Below, in pieces: positions 18,997 to 27,605 of a stretch of DNA of 64,000 nucleotides. A program made the translations under genes and the position numbers. The stretch comes from an uncultured Bryobacterales bacterium (lineage in GTDB: Bacteria; Acidobacteriota; Terriglobia; Bryobacterales; UBA6623). The notes under the pieces are model-generated. The model did not search any database, was not told the origin of the DNA, and saw nothing but the letters and a program-made list of their open reading frames with translations. The DNA lies in NCBI GenBank assembly GCA_958295955.1, contig OY282420.1, forward strand, positions 2,308,435 through 2,372,434. Reading direction: 5' to 3'. How positions within the stretch are numbered: the stretch's first letter is position 1; the number at the start of each line of letters is the position of its first letter.

Positions 18997-19725
18997 TCAG
19001 GCGCGGACGGCGCGTTCGAGCAGCCGCTCGTAGTAGGGCCGGCATGCGGCGAGAAGCGGCCGCAAAAAGTCGGGGAAGGATTCCTGCTTCGGCCGGTAAG
19101 GTTGAAATCCGGTCGAGCGGTGGACGTTGCGGTACCAATGCGGCGCCCAGACCCCGTCGTACGGCTTCGGCCCCCGAGGCCAGGCGAGCATCGACGGTTG
19201 AAAATCCAGATTCAGGCGCAAGCAGAGTTGCCGGAGAACCGATGCCGGGTCGAGCAGCAGTTCGCGGGAGTCGAGCACGGCCGCCGGACGGCCCCAATCC
19301 TCCAACATATCGAGCAATGCGCACTGCCGGGCCAAGCCTGTGTCGGTCAGGGTCGGTTGCGGAATCTGGTGGATCAGCGACGGCAGCATCTGTTCGGGAT
19401 CGCGCGTGAGCAGCACATTGGCCGTCTCGCGCATGAATTGCAGGTCGAGAGCGACGAGGTGGTGCGCCATCTGCTTGAGAAAGAGCGCCGGCCGCGCGCA
19501 AGGACCCAGGACGATGCCGCGCACAGCCCGCTCGCCGTCGGCGTCCTGCGCGGCGAGAACGTCGCCGCGCCCCGGATGGCGGGCGCCGGACACCCGGAGA
19601 TAGTGGGCGTACAACGGCTCGTCCACGACATGCGTGTCGCTGCGTTGGGCGAACGAGTACATCAGCGCCGTGGAAACGTTGCGCGGCCCCGACCACAGGC
19701 AGACGCGCCGAACCGCGTCGGGCAT
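18997..19725 (-). CDS. sulfotransferase-like protein
   Basis: The ATG at 19725 gives 242 aa beginning MPDAVRRVCLWSGPRNVSTA; upstream codons belong to an IS-like remnant. The WSGPRNVSTALMYSFAQRSD segment matches the PAPS 5'-phosphosulfate loop region of sulfotransferases, with VVDEPLYAHYLRVSG after it. LLTRDPEQMLPSLIHQI resembles the 3'-phosphate-binding R..P...S element. The C-terminus carries PDFLRPLLAACRPYYERLL. It probably transfers sulfate to a glycan or small molecule, though similar proteins are annotated only as 'sulfotransferase family'. It lies beside the glycan-related genes on both sides. Confidence 0.72.
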   Translation of the reverse strand: MPDAVRRVCLWSGPRNVSTALMYSFAQRSDTHVVDEPLYAHYLRVSGARHPGRGDVLAAQDADGERAVRGIVLGPCARPALFLKQMAHHLVALDLQFMRETANVLLTRDPEQMLPSLIHQIPQPTLTDTGLARQCALLDMLEDWGRPAAVLDSRELLLDPASVLRQLCLRLNLDFQPSMLAWPRGPKPYDGVWAPHWYRNVHRSTGFQPYRPKQESFPDFLRPLLAACRPYYERLLERAVRA

Positions 19726-19739
19726 AAGCGGCCCAGCGT

Positions 19740-19833
19740 AACAGAGTCTTGCCGGCCGACTCCCGGCGCCCGCAGCTTGCCCCACCCTACCCCATGCCTG
19801 CCCTCCTTCAGCCTCATCTTGTATTGGACCAAG
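19740..19833 (-). mobile_element. IS-like 5' remnant, copy 1
   Basis: Read on the minus strand, this stretch aligns with 47215-47310 over roughly 90 nt, including a 24-nt perfect block that contains ATACAAGATGAGGCTGAAGG. Both copies can be read as YKMRLKEG, then a W/G-rich stretch, leading toward a RQDSVTL/RQGAELSL start. As far as I recall, this resembles the leader and first codons of integrase-core (IS481-like) transposases. The transposase body is absent; the sulfotransferase gene begins directly after. Confidence 0.5.
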
Positions 19834-19861
19834 GCGCAGACGGCGCCCTGTGGTAAGTTGA

Positions 19862-20095
19862 GAAACAAAATACCCAACTTCCAAGGCCGCACGGCGGTTT
19901 TATCTCACCGCAGCGGGGCCGGCTTGTTGCTGCCGGCCTGCCGCTATTGGCTCCTGCGCCGCCTTGGTCAGCGATGCGCTGCCGGCCGATGTCCTGTTAG
20001 CCGGAATGGCGCTCGAGGCGCTCGGCGCCCGACGGAGATGGGAGCGGTTTTGGGGAGAAAAGAATAAAGCAGCGTAAGCGCGGCCGGTCAAAGCT
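19862..20095 (+). other. gap with possible gene-tail remnant
   Basis: No intact gene is seen between the IS-like remnant and the ligase-like gene. On the plus strand a frame ending TAA near 20078 reads DALPADVLLAGMALEALGAR, then RRWERFWGEKNKAA. It looks like a natural C-terminus but has no start and no recognised family. The promoter for the ligase-like gene should lie here; no clear consensus is visible. Confidence 0.25.
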
Positions 20096-21916
20096 ATGAA
20101 CGGTGCTCCCGATTCACCCCTCCTCGGAAACCCCGAGTCCGCCCGGTCCCGGTTGATCGCATTCGCCTTCTGGGGGCTGGCCGTCGTAGTGCTGGTCAAC
20201 GCGCATTGGCTATACCTTTGGGGGGCGCCGCTGGTGCGCTATGGCGGCTATTGGGCCATTCTTGCCTGCTGTCTGCTCCTGATGGGTTCGGTCAACGCCC
20301 GATTGTGGAAGAAGCCGGGAACGCCCGGCCTATTGATCGCCGCCACGATAGCGTCTTATCTGATCATCGGCGTCGCTGCCTCGTTCGTTAACGCCGCGCC
20401 GCCGCAGCCGGATTTGGGCAGAGACATATTGCGTCAAGTTTTTTTCTTCATCGTGCTTCTGGCGGCAGCCCTCGGCGGCCGCGCGCTCCTGGAGCGATCC
20501 GGAATCGAGGCGTTGTTAAAGGGGGTGTTGGCGACCCTGATGGCGAGCTGCATCGTTATTCTGGCCTCGCCGGTCCTGCAAGATGTCGGCTTGACGCCGC
20601 TCTACAGACTGCCCTTTCGCTTGACCGGCGCCTTCACCGACGTCAACGACGCGGGCTTCGTCGGTTGCATGACGGTCGCGGCGGCGGTGGCGTTGCTCTG
20701 CAACGGCGGCCGGCGCAAACTCGCATATTCGGGGCTGATAGTGGGTTACGCCGCAGCTTGGGGATCGTTATCCAGGACGGCAGTGCTTGTTATCGGCGCG
20801 CTATCCATTTTTTTTCTGCTGTCGAACGGTCTCGGCAGGCGGCGCCCCATGCTCCGCCTGCTGTGCGTTCTGAGCTTGGGCGGCATCGTCGTCCACACAG
20901 GCGGGTACCTGCAAAAAATCAACATCTATCCTGATTATGCCCGTGGGGGCTTTTGCTCCACGACGCCCCCGAACAACCCCGGCTTGAGCAGCGATTGCAC
21001 CATTCTGCTGGCCGTGCGGGACACCTTGGCCGGCGATGCCGTGCTGAACTGGGACGATGCGGCGCCCGTCGCCCTTTGGCAGGGCGTCAAGATGGGAAAT
21101 CTGTTGGAAGGACGGCGCGTTGTGGCGCTGGATTTGTCGCGAATGGAGCTGAGCGGGCGTATTCCGCCGGAGTTGGGCGCGCTGGACCAACTCGTCTCGC
21201 TGCGCCTGAATCGCAATCGGCTCAGCGGGTCCGTGCCGGCGGAGTTGGGGAACCTTGCGAACCTCACGGAGTTGCGCCTCGAGGAAAATCAATTGACCGG
21301 CGTCGTACCGGCAGAGTTGGAAGCGCTCGACAATCTGACGATCCCGGGCTTGGCGGACAACGACCTTGCCGGCGCAGGCGGCGATACTGCCCGGGACATC
21401 CCGCCGGTGACGCGCGATACGGCAGGGTCGGCCACAGGGACTGCCGAAGGCGAGGAAACCGACTCCGACGGATTTATGAAAAAGCGACCGTTATTGTGGA
21501 AAATCGGCCTCGAAAAAATCCGGGAATCGCCGATTATCGGGAGCGGCGTAGGCCGGTTCCGCTATAATATGGAGGGTGCTCCCTTCAGCCCCCACCAGGG
21601 CAAACATACAGGAGTCCACAATGTGTACCTGATGCTGGTCGGCGAAGCAGGCATTGCGCCGCTATCGTTTTATCTGTTGTTTCTCTTCTCCTTGATGCGG
21701 TTGCGCTGGGCCGCGCCGGAATCCCCGGCCAGGGACGTGGTCGTCGGTTGGGCGCTTGTCATGGCCTTATACGGTATGGCTTTCCATCATTATCTAACCC
21801 AGGGGACATTCATGTTTCTTGTCGGTTTGAGTTGCGCGCTGGCGGCGGCGGTGTTTGAAGATCGTAAACATCCGCTTCGTAATCCGCGCTCCGGGCTTCC
21901 GGCTACGTCAAACTGA
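20096..21916 (+). CDS. O-antigen-ligase/polymerase-like membrane protein with inserted leucine-rich repeats
   Basis: The 606-aa protein has about eight membrane helices in residues 20-270. It then has a long loop (about 275-465), the Wzy_C/WaaL signature (SPIIGSGVGRFRY, then GKHTGVHNVYLMLVGEAGIA, about 478-520) and two more helices. The loop, facing the periplasm in this family, contains an LRR block at 292-428. A cap NNPGLSSDCTILLAVRDTL and ALWQGVKM is followed by four repeats: VVALDLSRMELSGRIPPELG, LVSLRLNRNRLSGSVPAELG, LTELRLEENQLTGVVPAELE and a weaker LTIPGLADNDLAG. Such ligases join or polymerise lipid-linked glycans. LRRs here would add a protein- or glycan-binding surface. The frame is continuous and there is no internal stop. 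Confidence 0.82.
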   Translation: MNGAPDSPLLGNPESARSRLIAFAFWGLAVVVLVNAHWLYLWGAPLVRYGGYWAILACCLLLMGSVNARLWKKPGTPGLLIAATIASYLIIGVAASFVNAAPPQPDLGRDILRQVFFFIVLLAAALGGRALLERSGIEALLKGVLATLMASCIVILASPVLQDVGLTPLYRLPFRLTGAFTDVNDAGFVGCMTVAAAVALLCNGGRRKLAYSGLIVGYAAAWGSLSRTAVLVIGALSIFFLLSNGLGRRRPMLRLLCVLSLGGIVVHTGGYLQKINIYPDYARGGFCSTTPPNNPGLSSDCTILLAVRDTLAGDAVLNWDDAAPVALWQGVKMGNLLEGRRVVALDLSRMELSGRIPPELGALDQLVSLRLNRNRLSGSVPAELGNLANLTELRLEENQLTGVVPAELEALDNLTIPGLADNDLAGAGGDTARDIPPVTRDTAGSATGTAEGEETDSDGFMKKRPLLWKIGLEKIRESPIIGSGVGRFRYNMEGAPFSPHQGKHTGVHNVYLMLVGEAGIAPLSFYLLFLFSLMRLRWAAPESPARDVVVGWALVMALYGMAFHHYLTQGTFMFLVGLSCALAAAVFEDRKHPLRNPRSGLPATSN

Positions 21917-21971
21917 TTTTAAATCTCCGAACGTGCGCCATGCGTGCAACTAAACGAAAAGGAATGGAGAG

Positions 21972-23036
21972 ATGGCAGTGAAATCGACGCTGAAAAAAGT
22001 CAAGCGCTTCCTGCGGGGAGGGTGCGTTCCTATTTACTATTCGCTCCGGTCCAGGGCTGTGCAATGTTTCAAACTAAAACGGCTTCCTTTCCTTCCTCAC
22101 AAAATCGATATCGAGCCAATCGATATGTGCAATTTCACCTGTGATCACTGTCAGGTGACGCACTGGAATCGCTTGACCACGCGCCTGACTCCCGAGCGGT
22201 TCAAGACAATTCTCACGCAGCTTCCCGGGCTTCTGTCTATCAAGCTGCAAGGCATGGGCGAACCGTTGCTCAACAAGCTGCTCATAGATATGCTGGAAGA
22301 ATGCGAGCGGCGCGGCATCGACATGGAGGTAACAAGCAACGGCTCAGTCTATACGGAGAATATTGCGTCACGGCTGAGTTCTCTGCGCCGAGCACTGATT
22401 GTCTTTAGCATAGACGGCGCGACCGCGGAGACTTTTGAGGCGATTCGAGTCAAGGGAAATTTCAAGGCGGTTACCAGCCATGTTGCCGACTTCACGCGCC
22501 GCCGCGGCAAGAAACCCTGGCCGCGAATAGAAATCAGAACGGTAGCTACGCTCCGCAATATACACGAATTACCCGACATCGTCAGACTGGCGAAAAGACT
22601 AGGAGTGGATAGTCTGACGATAACGACTTTACTCACGGATTGGGGCAAGGCAGAAATGCAGGACTCTCTTGCGCCAATTAATGTCTCTCGTGAAAATTCC
22701 CATACAGACCAGTTTATTGAGGAAGCGGAAAAAGTTGCAGACACAATAAATATGCCGATAATTATAGAACACGGGCAAAGATATTCCACTTTGAACCGCT
22801 GTATTTGGCCTTGGTATAGTTCCTACATTGCTGCAAATGGAGATGTTGTTCCCTGCTGTATAATAGCTGACTCGACCGTTGCAAAAATGGGCAACTTGTT
22901 TGAAGAACCGTTTTCCAGAATCTGGAACAACGAGAAATATCAGGATCTGCGACGGCGCATCTCGAGCAACGACATTCCGCATTACTGCCGTAATTGTTAT
23001 GGGATGACGCCGATTGCCCCGGCAAATGAACGGTAA
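21972..23036 (+). CDS. radical SAM enzyme with SPASM-like C-terminus
   Basis: The 354-aa protein has the radical SAM CxxxCxxC motif in MCNFTCDHCQVTHW (about residues 50-63). It also has a glycine motif KLQGMGEPLLNKLLIDML and VFSIDGATAETFEAIRVKGN. A SPASM-type auxiliary cluster region follows (CIWPWYSSYIAANGDVVPCC, then MGNLFEEPFSRIWNNEKYQD, and CRNCYG). Family members modify peptides or sugars via a 5'-deoxyadenosyl radical. No precursor peptide is visible, and the neighbour is a glycan ligase-like gene. Base composition falls to roughly 45% GC in the second half, with AT-rich codons (ATA, AAT) rare elsewhere, pointing to transfer from another genome. Confidence 0.85.
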   Translation: MAVKSTLKKVKRFLRGGCVPIYYSLRSRAVQCFKLKRLPFLPHKIDIEPIDMCNFTCDHCQVTHWNRLTTRLTPERFKTILTQLPGLLSIKLQGMGEPLLNKLLIDMLEECERRGIDMEVTSNGSVYTENIASRLSSLRRALIVFSIDGATAETFEAIRVKGNFKAVTSHVADFTRRRGKKPWPRIEIRTVATLRNIHELPDIVRLAKRLGVDSLTITTLLTDWGKAEMQDSLAPINVSRENSHTDQFIEEAEKVADTINMPIIIEHGQRYSTLNRCIWPWYSSYIAANGDVVPCCIIADSTVAKMGNLFEEPFSRIWNNEKYQDLRRRISSNDIPHYCRNCYGMTPIAPANER

Positions 23037-23094
23037 CGACGAACCTACCGGCAATGGCCGTAGGATTCTTCCCCTGCACGCGTACTCTGTACGC

Positions 23095-23646
23095 ATGCGT
23101 CAACTGACCGCCGCCGCGGGATTGACCGCGGCGGCCTGCAACATACCCGTCACCACGCTCCGGGACGAACCGCCCCGCGAGTCGCCGGGTCCGCCCGTCG
23201 TCATTGCCGTGTTCGACGACTCCGGCAGGCGGCTGGGGACGCGGCTCGCGCCGAAGATCGTGCGCAACGAGGCCGCTTGGCGGCAGACGCTTTCGCCCGC
23301 GGCATTCAACGTAGCGCGCCGGGGAGCAACCGAGCCGCCCTACAGCGGCGCATACGACAACCATTACGAGCCGGGTTCGTACCGCTGCGCCGCATGCGCA
23401 ACCGCCGTCTTCTCGTCCGCAGCCAAATTCGACTCGCAGACCGGCTGGCCCGCTTTCGCGGCTCCGGTCGCTGGCGAAAATATCCGCGTCGAGTGGGATC
23501 GCAGTTGGGGAATGAACCGGCGCGCGGTCTTGTGCAGCCGCTGCGATGCGCGCCTCGGCCATGTCTTTAACGACGGCCCGCCGCCGGAGCGCCGCCGTTA
23601 CTGCATCAATTCGGCGGCTTTGCAGTTCATCCCCCGCCCCGACTGA
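23095..23646 (+). CDS. msrB: peptide-methionine (R)-S-oxide reductase
   Basis: From the ATG at 23095 the product is 183 aa. The first residues (RQLTAAAGLTAAACNIPVTT) look like a short export or lipoprotein signal with Cys at residue 15. The MsrB domain has the two zinc CxxC pairs (CAAC and CSRC), the core GSYRCAACATAVFSSAAKFD and TGWPAF, and the catalytic cysteine in RRRYCINSAAL. It reduces methionine-R-sulfoxide in oxidised, here probably envelope, proteins. It follows the radical SAM gene by 58 bp but returns to high GC, so it is likely native. Confidence 0.92.
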   Translation: MRQLTAAAGLTAAACNIPVTTLRDEPPRESPGPPVVIAVFDDSGRRLGTRLAPKIVRNEAAWRQTLSPAAFNVARRGATEPPYSGAYDNHYEPGSYRCAACATAVFSSAAKFDSQTGWPAFAAPVAGENIRVEWDRSWGMNRRAVLCSRCDARLGHVFNDGPPPERRRYCINSAALQFIPRPD

Positions 23647-23719
23647 CCGCGCTTATGCCGGGACTTCATGGATCGCTTCACCCCCCAAGGGTCTCTCCCG
23701 AAACGACAACGAAATTCTC

Positions 23720-23742
23720 AACTCATTGATATATAATGAGTT
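23720..23742. promoter_or_regulatory. perfect AT-rich inverted repeat
   Basis: AACTCATT (23720-23727) and AATGAGTT (23735-23742) flank GATATAT and are followed by TTTAAAT. The symmetry and AT-richness stand out in a 210-bp non-coding gap. It is either an operator or promoter element for the dehydrogenase gene that starts at 23858, or a weak terminator after msrB. Confidence 0.45.
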
Positions 23743-23857
23743 TTAAATCCCCAAAATTGCTTGTCCGGGGATGCGGGCTGCGCTCCATCCGACAACTCGA
23801 TTACCATGTCTGGGTACGGCCGGTTTCTCCGCCGCGATAGAAAGTTGCTCTTGACCG

Positions 23858-24886
23858 ATGAAGGCTCTCAAGCTCGTTGCGCCGCGAAGGCTTGAAATGG
23901 GCGAGTTGCCCGACCCGCCCGAGCCGGGGCCGGGCGAGGCGCTCGTGCGGCTGCGCTCGACCGGCGTTTGCGGCAGCGACATGCACTTCTTCAGCGAAGG
24001 CGGCATCGCCGGCTACCCCGCGGACTACCCGCGCGTGTTGTGCCACGAGCCGGGCGGCGAGGTGCTTGCGGTGGGCGCGGACATCGACGACCTGCCCGTC
24101 GGGGCGAAGGTGGCCGTCGAACCGGCGATCGTGCGCGAAGAGTGCGAATTCAGCCGCAAGGGACATCCGAACAAAGCTCGGCACGGCTCGTTTTTAGGCG
24201 GCGACGTGCCCGGAGCGCTGCGCGAATACGCCCTGATGCCGCGCCGCAACCTGCTGGCGATGCCCGCGGGAATGACCTTTGCCGACGCGTCGTTCGTGGA
24301 GCCGCTGGCCGTGCTGCTGCACTCGATGGAGTTGGCCGATCTGCGCCTGGGCGAGTCGGTCGCGGTGATGGGCGCGGGGCCGATCGGCTTGCTGGCGGCG
24401 GCGGTGTCGAAGCTGTGCGGGGCATCGACGGTGATCGTCGCCGACCGCATCGAGCACCGCCTCAAGCGGGCCGTGGAGCTGGGCGCGGACGCCGCCGTGA
24501 ACATCGCCAGGGAGTCGCCGGTCGACGCCGTCATGGACCTGACCAAGCTCGGCGCGCACGTCGTGTTCGACGCCGCGGGCAAGCCCGACTCGATCCATAA
24601 CGCGCTGGGCTGCCTGCGTCCCGGAGGACGCATGGTGTTGATCGGCATTCCGTCGGCATCGCCGGTTCCGGTGGATTTCTGGCGCGCCATGGCCGTCGAA
24701 GCGACGATCAAGGTGCAGCGGCGTTCGAACGGCAACGATCACGATGCGCTCGATCTGCTGAAGCGGGGCGCGATCCGCTCCGACTCGATCGTCAGCCACC
24801 GCTTTCCGTTGGAAAAAGGCCAGGAAGCCTTCGAGACGATGGAGGCTTACCGCGACGGGGTCATCAAACCCCTGATCGAGTGGTAG
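23858..24886 (+). CDS. zinc-type medium-chain dehydrogenase (sorbitol/threonine dehydrogenase family)
   Basis: The 342-aa MDR protein has catalytic-zinc residues in STGVCGSDMHFF (Cys), LCHEPGGEV (His-Glu) and SFVEPLAVLLHSME (Glu). The NAD-binding Rossmann fold is VAVMGAGPIGLLAAAVSKLC. It most resembles sorbitol, idonate or xylitol dehydrogenases that oxidise a secondary alcohol of a sugar alcohol or acid. The structural-zinc lobe, normally with four cysteines, reads EECEFSRKGHPNKAR and keeps only one, as in some sorbitol dehydrogenases. Substrate is unknown. It stands alone, with a possible operator upstream. Confidence 0.85.
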   Translation: MKALKLVAPRRLEMGELPDPPEPGPGEALVRLRSTGVCGSDMHFFSEGGIAGYPADYPRVLCHEPGGEVLAVGADIDDLPVGAKVAVEPAIVREECEFSRKGHPNKARHGSFLGGDVPGALREYALMPRRNLLAMPAGMTFADASFVEPLAVLLHSMELADLRLGESVAVMGAGPIGLLAAAVSKLCGASTVIVADRIEHRLKRAVELGADAAVNIARESPVDAVMDLTKLGAHVVFDAAGKPDSIHNALGCLRPGGRMVLIGIPSASPVPVDFWRAMAVEATIKVQRRSNGNDHDALDLLKRGAIRSDSIVSHRFPLEKGQEAFETMEAYRDGVIKPLIEW

Positions 24887-25049
24887 GCCGCCGCCGGCCG
24901 GCGGGCGGACGGGCTGAAGATGGTTTCCCAAGCGCTAACGGATTGAATTTCCCGCCGTTCCGAGCGGATTTCGGCAAAATAGTTGCGGGCAACGTATTGA
25001 CCGGGAAGATGGAAGGGGACTACACTGCGAATGACGCGGGAACGGCTTT

Positions 25050-27605
25050 ATGAAACGCTTGACGGTGATGTTCGTTGCATGTTGCGGAATGAGCGCTTTC
25101 GCTCCGGCCGCGGGCGAGCCTACGGTTCATTTTGCCCGCGATGTCGCTCCGATCTTCGAGCGGGAGTGCGCGCAGTGCCACGGCGATAAGCAGCAACTCT
25201 CCGACCTCGATCTGGGCAGCCGCGAGGCGCTGTTGAAAGGCGGCAAGCACGGGCCGGCGATCGTCCCCGGCGACGCCGCCAAGAGCCGTCTCTACCGCCA
25301 CTTGACGGGACTCGAAACGCCTGTCATGCCCTTCGGCAAATCGCTTCCCAAAGAGCAGATCGAGATCGTCGCGCGCTGGATCGACGAAGGCGCCGAGTGG
25401 CGGGAAGATGCCGCCGCGGAAGAGAAAACGTGGTGGGCGTTCGTTCCGCCGGAGCGCCGCGAGCCGCAGGCGGCCGCCGCCTCTCCGATCGACGGATTCC
25501 TGCTGGACGCCTTGCGGCGCAAAGGTCTCGCGCCCGCGCCGCGCGCCGACAGGCACACCTTGATCCGTCGCGCCTATCTCGACCTGGTCGGGCTTCCGCC
25601 TCCCCCCGAAGCGGTTGACAAGTTCGTCGCCGACGATGCGCCGGACGCTTTTGCGCGCCTCGTCGACGGGTTGCTCGAATCGCCGCGCTACGGCGAACGT
25701 TGGGGCCGCCATTGGTTGGACGTCGTGCGCTACGCGGATTCGTCCGGTTACGAGCACGACTACGACTACCCCCACGCTTGGCGCTACCGCGATTACATCA
25801 TCCAATCGTTCAACGAAGACAAGCCGTACGACCGCTTCATCGCAGAACAACTCGCCGGCGATGAAGTCGAGAACCCCAGCGACGAGACGCTGATCGCCAC
25901 CGGCATGCACCGTATCGGTCCGCGAGTTCTGTTCCGCGAGAAAGACAACCCGCAATACCGCTACACCTACCTCGACGACATGATCGCGACAACCGGCCGC
26001 GCCTTTCTCGGGCTGACGGTCGATTGCGCCCGTTGCCACGACCACAAATTCGACCCCATCGAGCAGATGGACTACTACCGCATGATGGCGGTCTTCTTCC
26101 CGCACATCCGCTATGAATTTCCTCTGGCGCCGCCCGACGAGGTCAAGCGGCACGAGGAGGCCGTGAAAGCCGTCGAGGCCCGTACGGAGCCGTTGAAGCA
26201 GCGCATCGCCGCGATCGAGAAGCCCTACAGGCAGAAGCTTCGGGCGGAGAGATTGCTCAAATTTCCGGCCGAGATACAGGAAGCGGTGCGAACTCCCGAG
26301 GAGCGGCGCACGGCAGGCCAGAAGCTGCTGGCCGCGCAGGTGGAATCGATCGGCGTGAGCGGAGTCGCAGAGGTCTTGGCGGAAGCCGACGCCGCGCAAA
26401 TCCAATCGCTCAAGGCCGAGATCGCCGCGATCGAGAAAGATCTGCCGAAACCGCTGCCGCGGGCCATGGGCATCCGCGATGGGGACTACCGTCTTGCTCC
26501 CAACGGCCTGGGCGACGAGGTCCAGCCGGGCAAGGGCGACCGCGAAGATTTCGGCGAGTTGAGCGGCAGTTGGATTGCCGCCAAGCCGTACAAGCCGCCC
26601 ACGGCATATTTCCTGCCCAACGCCGACTACCGCAATAAAGGCGACGCCGTGGCTCCCGGCTATGTCGCCGCCTTGGCCCGCGGGCAGCAGTTCGTTCCCG
26701 CCGCGCCGCAAGACGAGCGCGTTTCCAGCGGACGGCGGCTGGCGCTGGCGAAATGGATTGCTTCGGAAGAGAATCCGCTCACGGCCCGCGTGATGGCGAA
26801 CCGCATCTGGATGCATCATTTCGGCCGCGGGATCGTGACTACCGCCGGCAATTTCGGGCGCATGGGCACGCTGCCTTCTCATCCGCAACTGCTCGATTGG
26901 CTGGCGCTCGAGTTCGTTCGCAGCGGCTGGAGCGTCAAGGCGGTGCACCGGCTGATCATGAACTCCGAAGCCTACCGCATGGCGTCGGTTCACAACGATG
27001 AAAAGGCCCGCGAAGCCGACCCCGAGAATATCTTGCTCTGGCGCTACCCGCGGCATCGGCTCGAAGGCGAGGCGATCCGCGACTCGATTCTGGCGGCAGC
27101 CGGAAATCTCAATTTGCAAGCCGGCGGCCCCGGGTTCTTCCCGCCGATCCCGCAGGAATTGCGAGCCTCCTTTCCGAAGGGCAAATGGGAGATGGCCGAG
27201 CCGGGTCCGGCGGTGTGGAGGCGCAGCGTTTACAGCTACGGCAAGCGCGGGCTGCGCTACCCGATGTTCGAGGTGTTCGATCAGCCCAACATGAACGTGA
27301 CCTGCGAGCGGCGCACGACCACCACCGTCCCGACGCAAGCGCTGACCTTGCTCAATAACGACTTCACGTTGCGGCAGGCGCGCTATTTCGCGGAACGCGT
27401 GGCAGGGGCGAAGGCAACCGCCGAGGAGCGCATCGCCGCAGCGTACCGCATTGCGCTGGGCAGGGCGCCGACCGCGGTGGAGTCGGCGGCGAATCGGGAC
27501 TTTCTGTCGCGGCAAACACGTTTCCACGGCGGCGATGCGACGGCCGCCCTAACCGATCTTTGCGACGTGATTTTGAATCTCAATGAGTTCGTTTACATCA
27601 ACTGA
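25050..27605 (+). CDS. PSD1 (DUF1549/DUF1553) protein with N-terminal CxxCH domain
   Basis: The 851-aa exported protein has a signal peptide (KRLTVMFVACCGMSAFAPA) and a planctomycete-type cytochrome domain with CAQCH at residues 40-44 and a distal Met in PVMPFGKSLP. DUF1549 follows (GFLLDALRRKGLAPAPRAD, WGRHWLDVVRYADSSGYEHD, CARCHDHKFDPI). A coiled linker precedes DUF1553 (LTARVMANRIWMHHFGRGIV, then PTQALTLLNNDFTLRQARYF). Family biochemistry is unsettled; it is abundant in Planctomycetes and Solibacter-type Acidobacteria and tied to polysaccharide use. It overlaps the DUF1501 gene by 23 bp, the standard partner. Confidence 0.9.
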   Translation: MKRLTVMFVACCGMSAFAPAAGEPTVHFARDVAPIFERECAQCHGDKQQLSDLDLGSREALLKGGKHGPAIVPGDAAKSRLYRHLTGLETPVMPFGKSLPKEQIEIVARWIDEGAEWREDAAAEEKTWWAFVPPERREPQAAAASPIDGFLLDALRRKGLAPAPRADRHTLIRRAYLDLVGLPPPPEAVDKFVADDAPDAFARLVDGLLESPRYGERWGRHWLDVVRYADSSGYEHDYDYPHAWRYRDYIIQSFNEDKPYDRFIAEQLAGDEVENPSDETLIATGMHRIGPRVLFREKDNPQYRYTYLDDMIATTGRAFLGLTVDCARCHDHKFDPIEQMDYYRMMAVFFPHIRYEFPLAPPDEVKRHEEAVKAVEARTEPLKQRIAAIEKPYRQKLRAERLLKFPAEIQEAVRTPEERRTAGQKLLAAQVESIGVSGVAEVLAEADAAQIQSLKAEIAAIEKDLPKPLPRAMGIRDGDYRLAPNGLGDEVQPGKGDREDFGELSGSWIAAKPYKPPTAYFLPNADYRNKGDAVAPGYVAALARGQQFVPAAPQDERVSSGRRLALAKWIASEENPLTARVMANRIWMHHFGRGIVTTAGNFGRMGTLPSHPQLLDWLALEFVRSGWSVKAVHRLIMNSEAYRMASVHNDEKAREADPENILLWRYPRHRLEGEAIRDSILAAAGNLNLQAGGPGFFPPIPQELRASFPKGKWEMAEPGPAVWRRSVYSYGKRGLRYPMFEVFDQPNMNVTCERRTTTTVPTQALTLLNNDFTLRQARYFAERVAGAKATAEERIAAAYRIALGRAPTAVESAANRDFLSRQTRFHGGDATAALTDLCDVILNLNEFVYIN

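Noticed and set aside
25020-27527. An 835-codon open frame antisense to the PSD1 gene
   Set aside because: The plus-strand PSD1 product has clear motifs throughout; the antisense product is composition-driven and unrecognisable.
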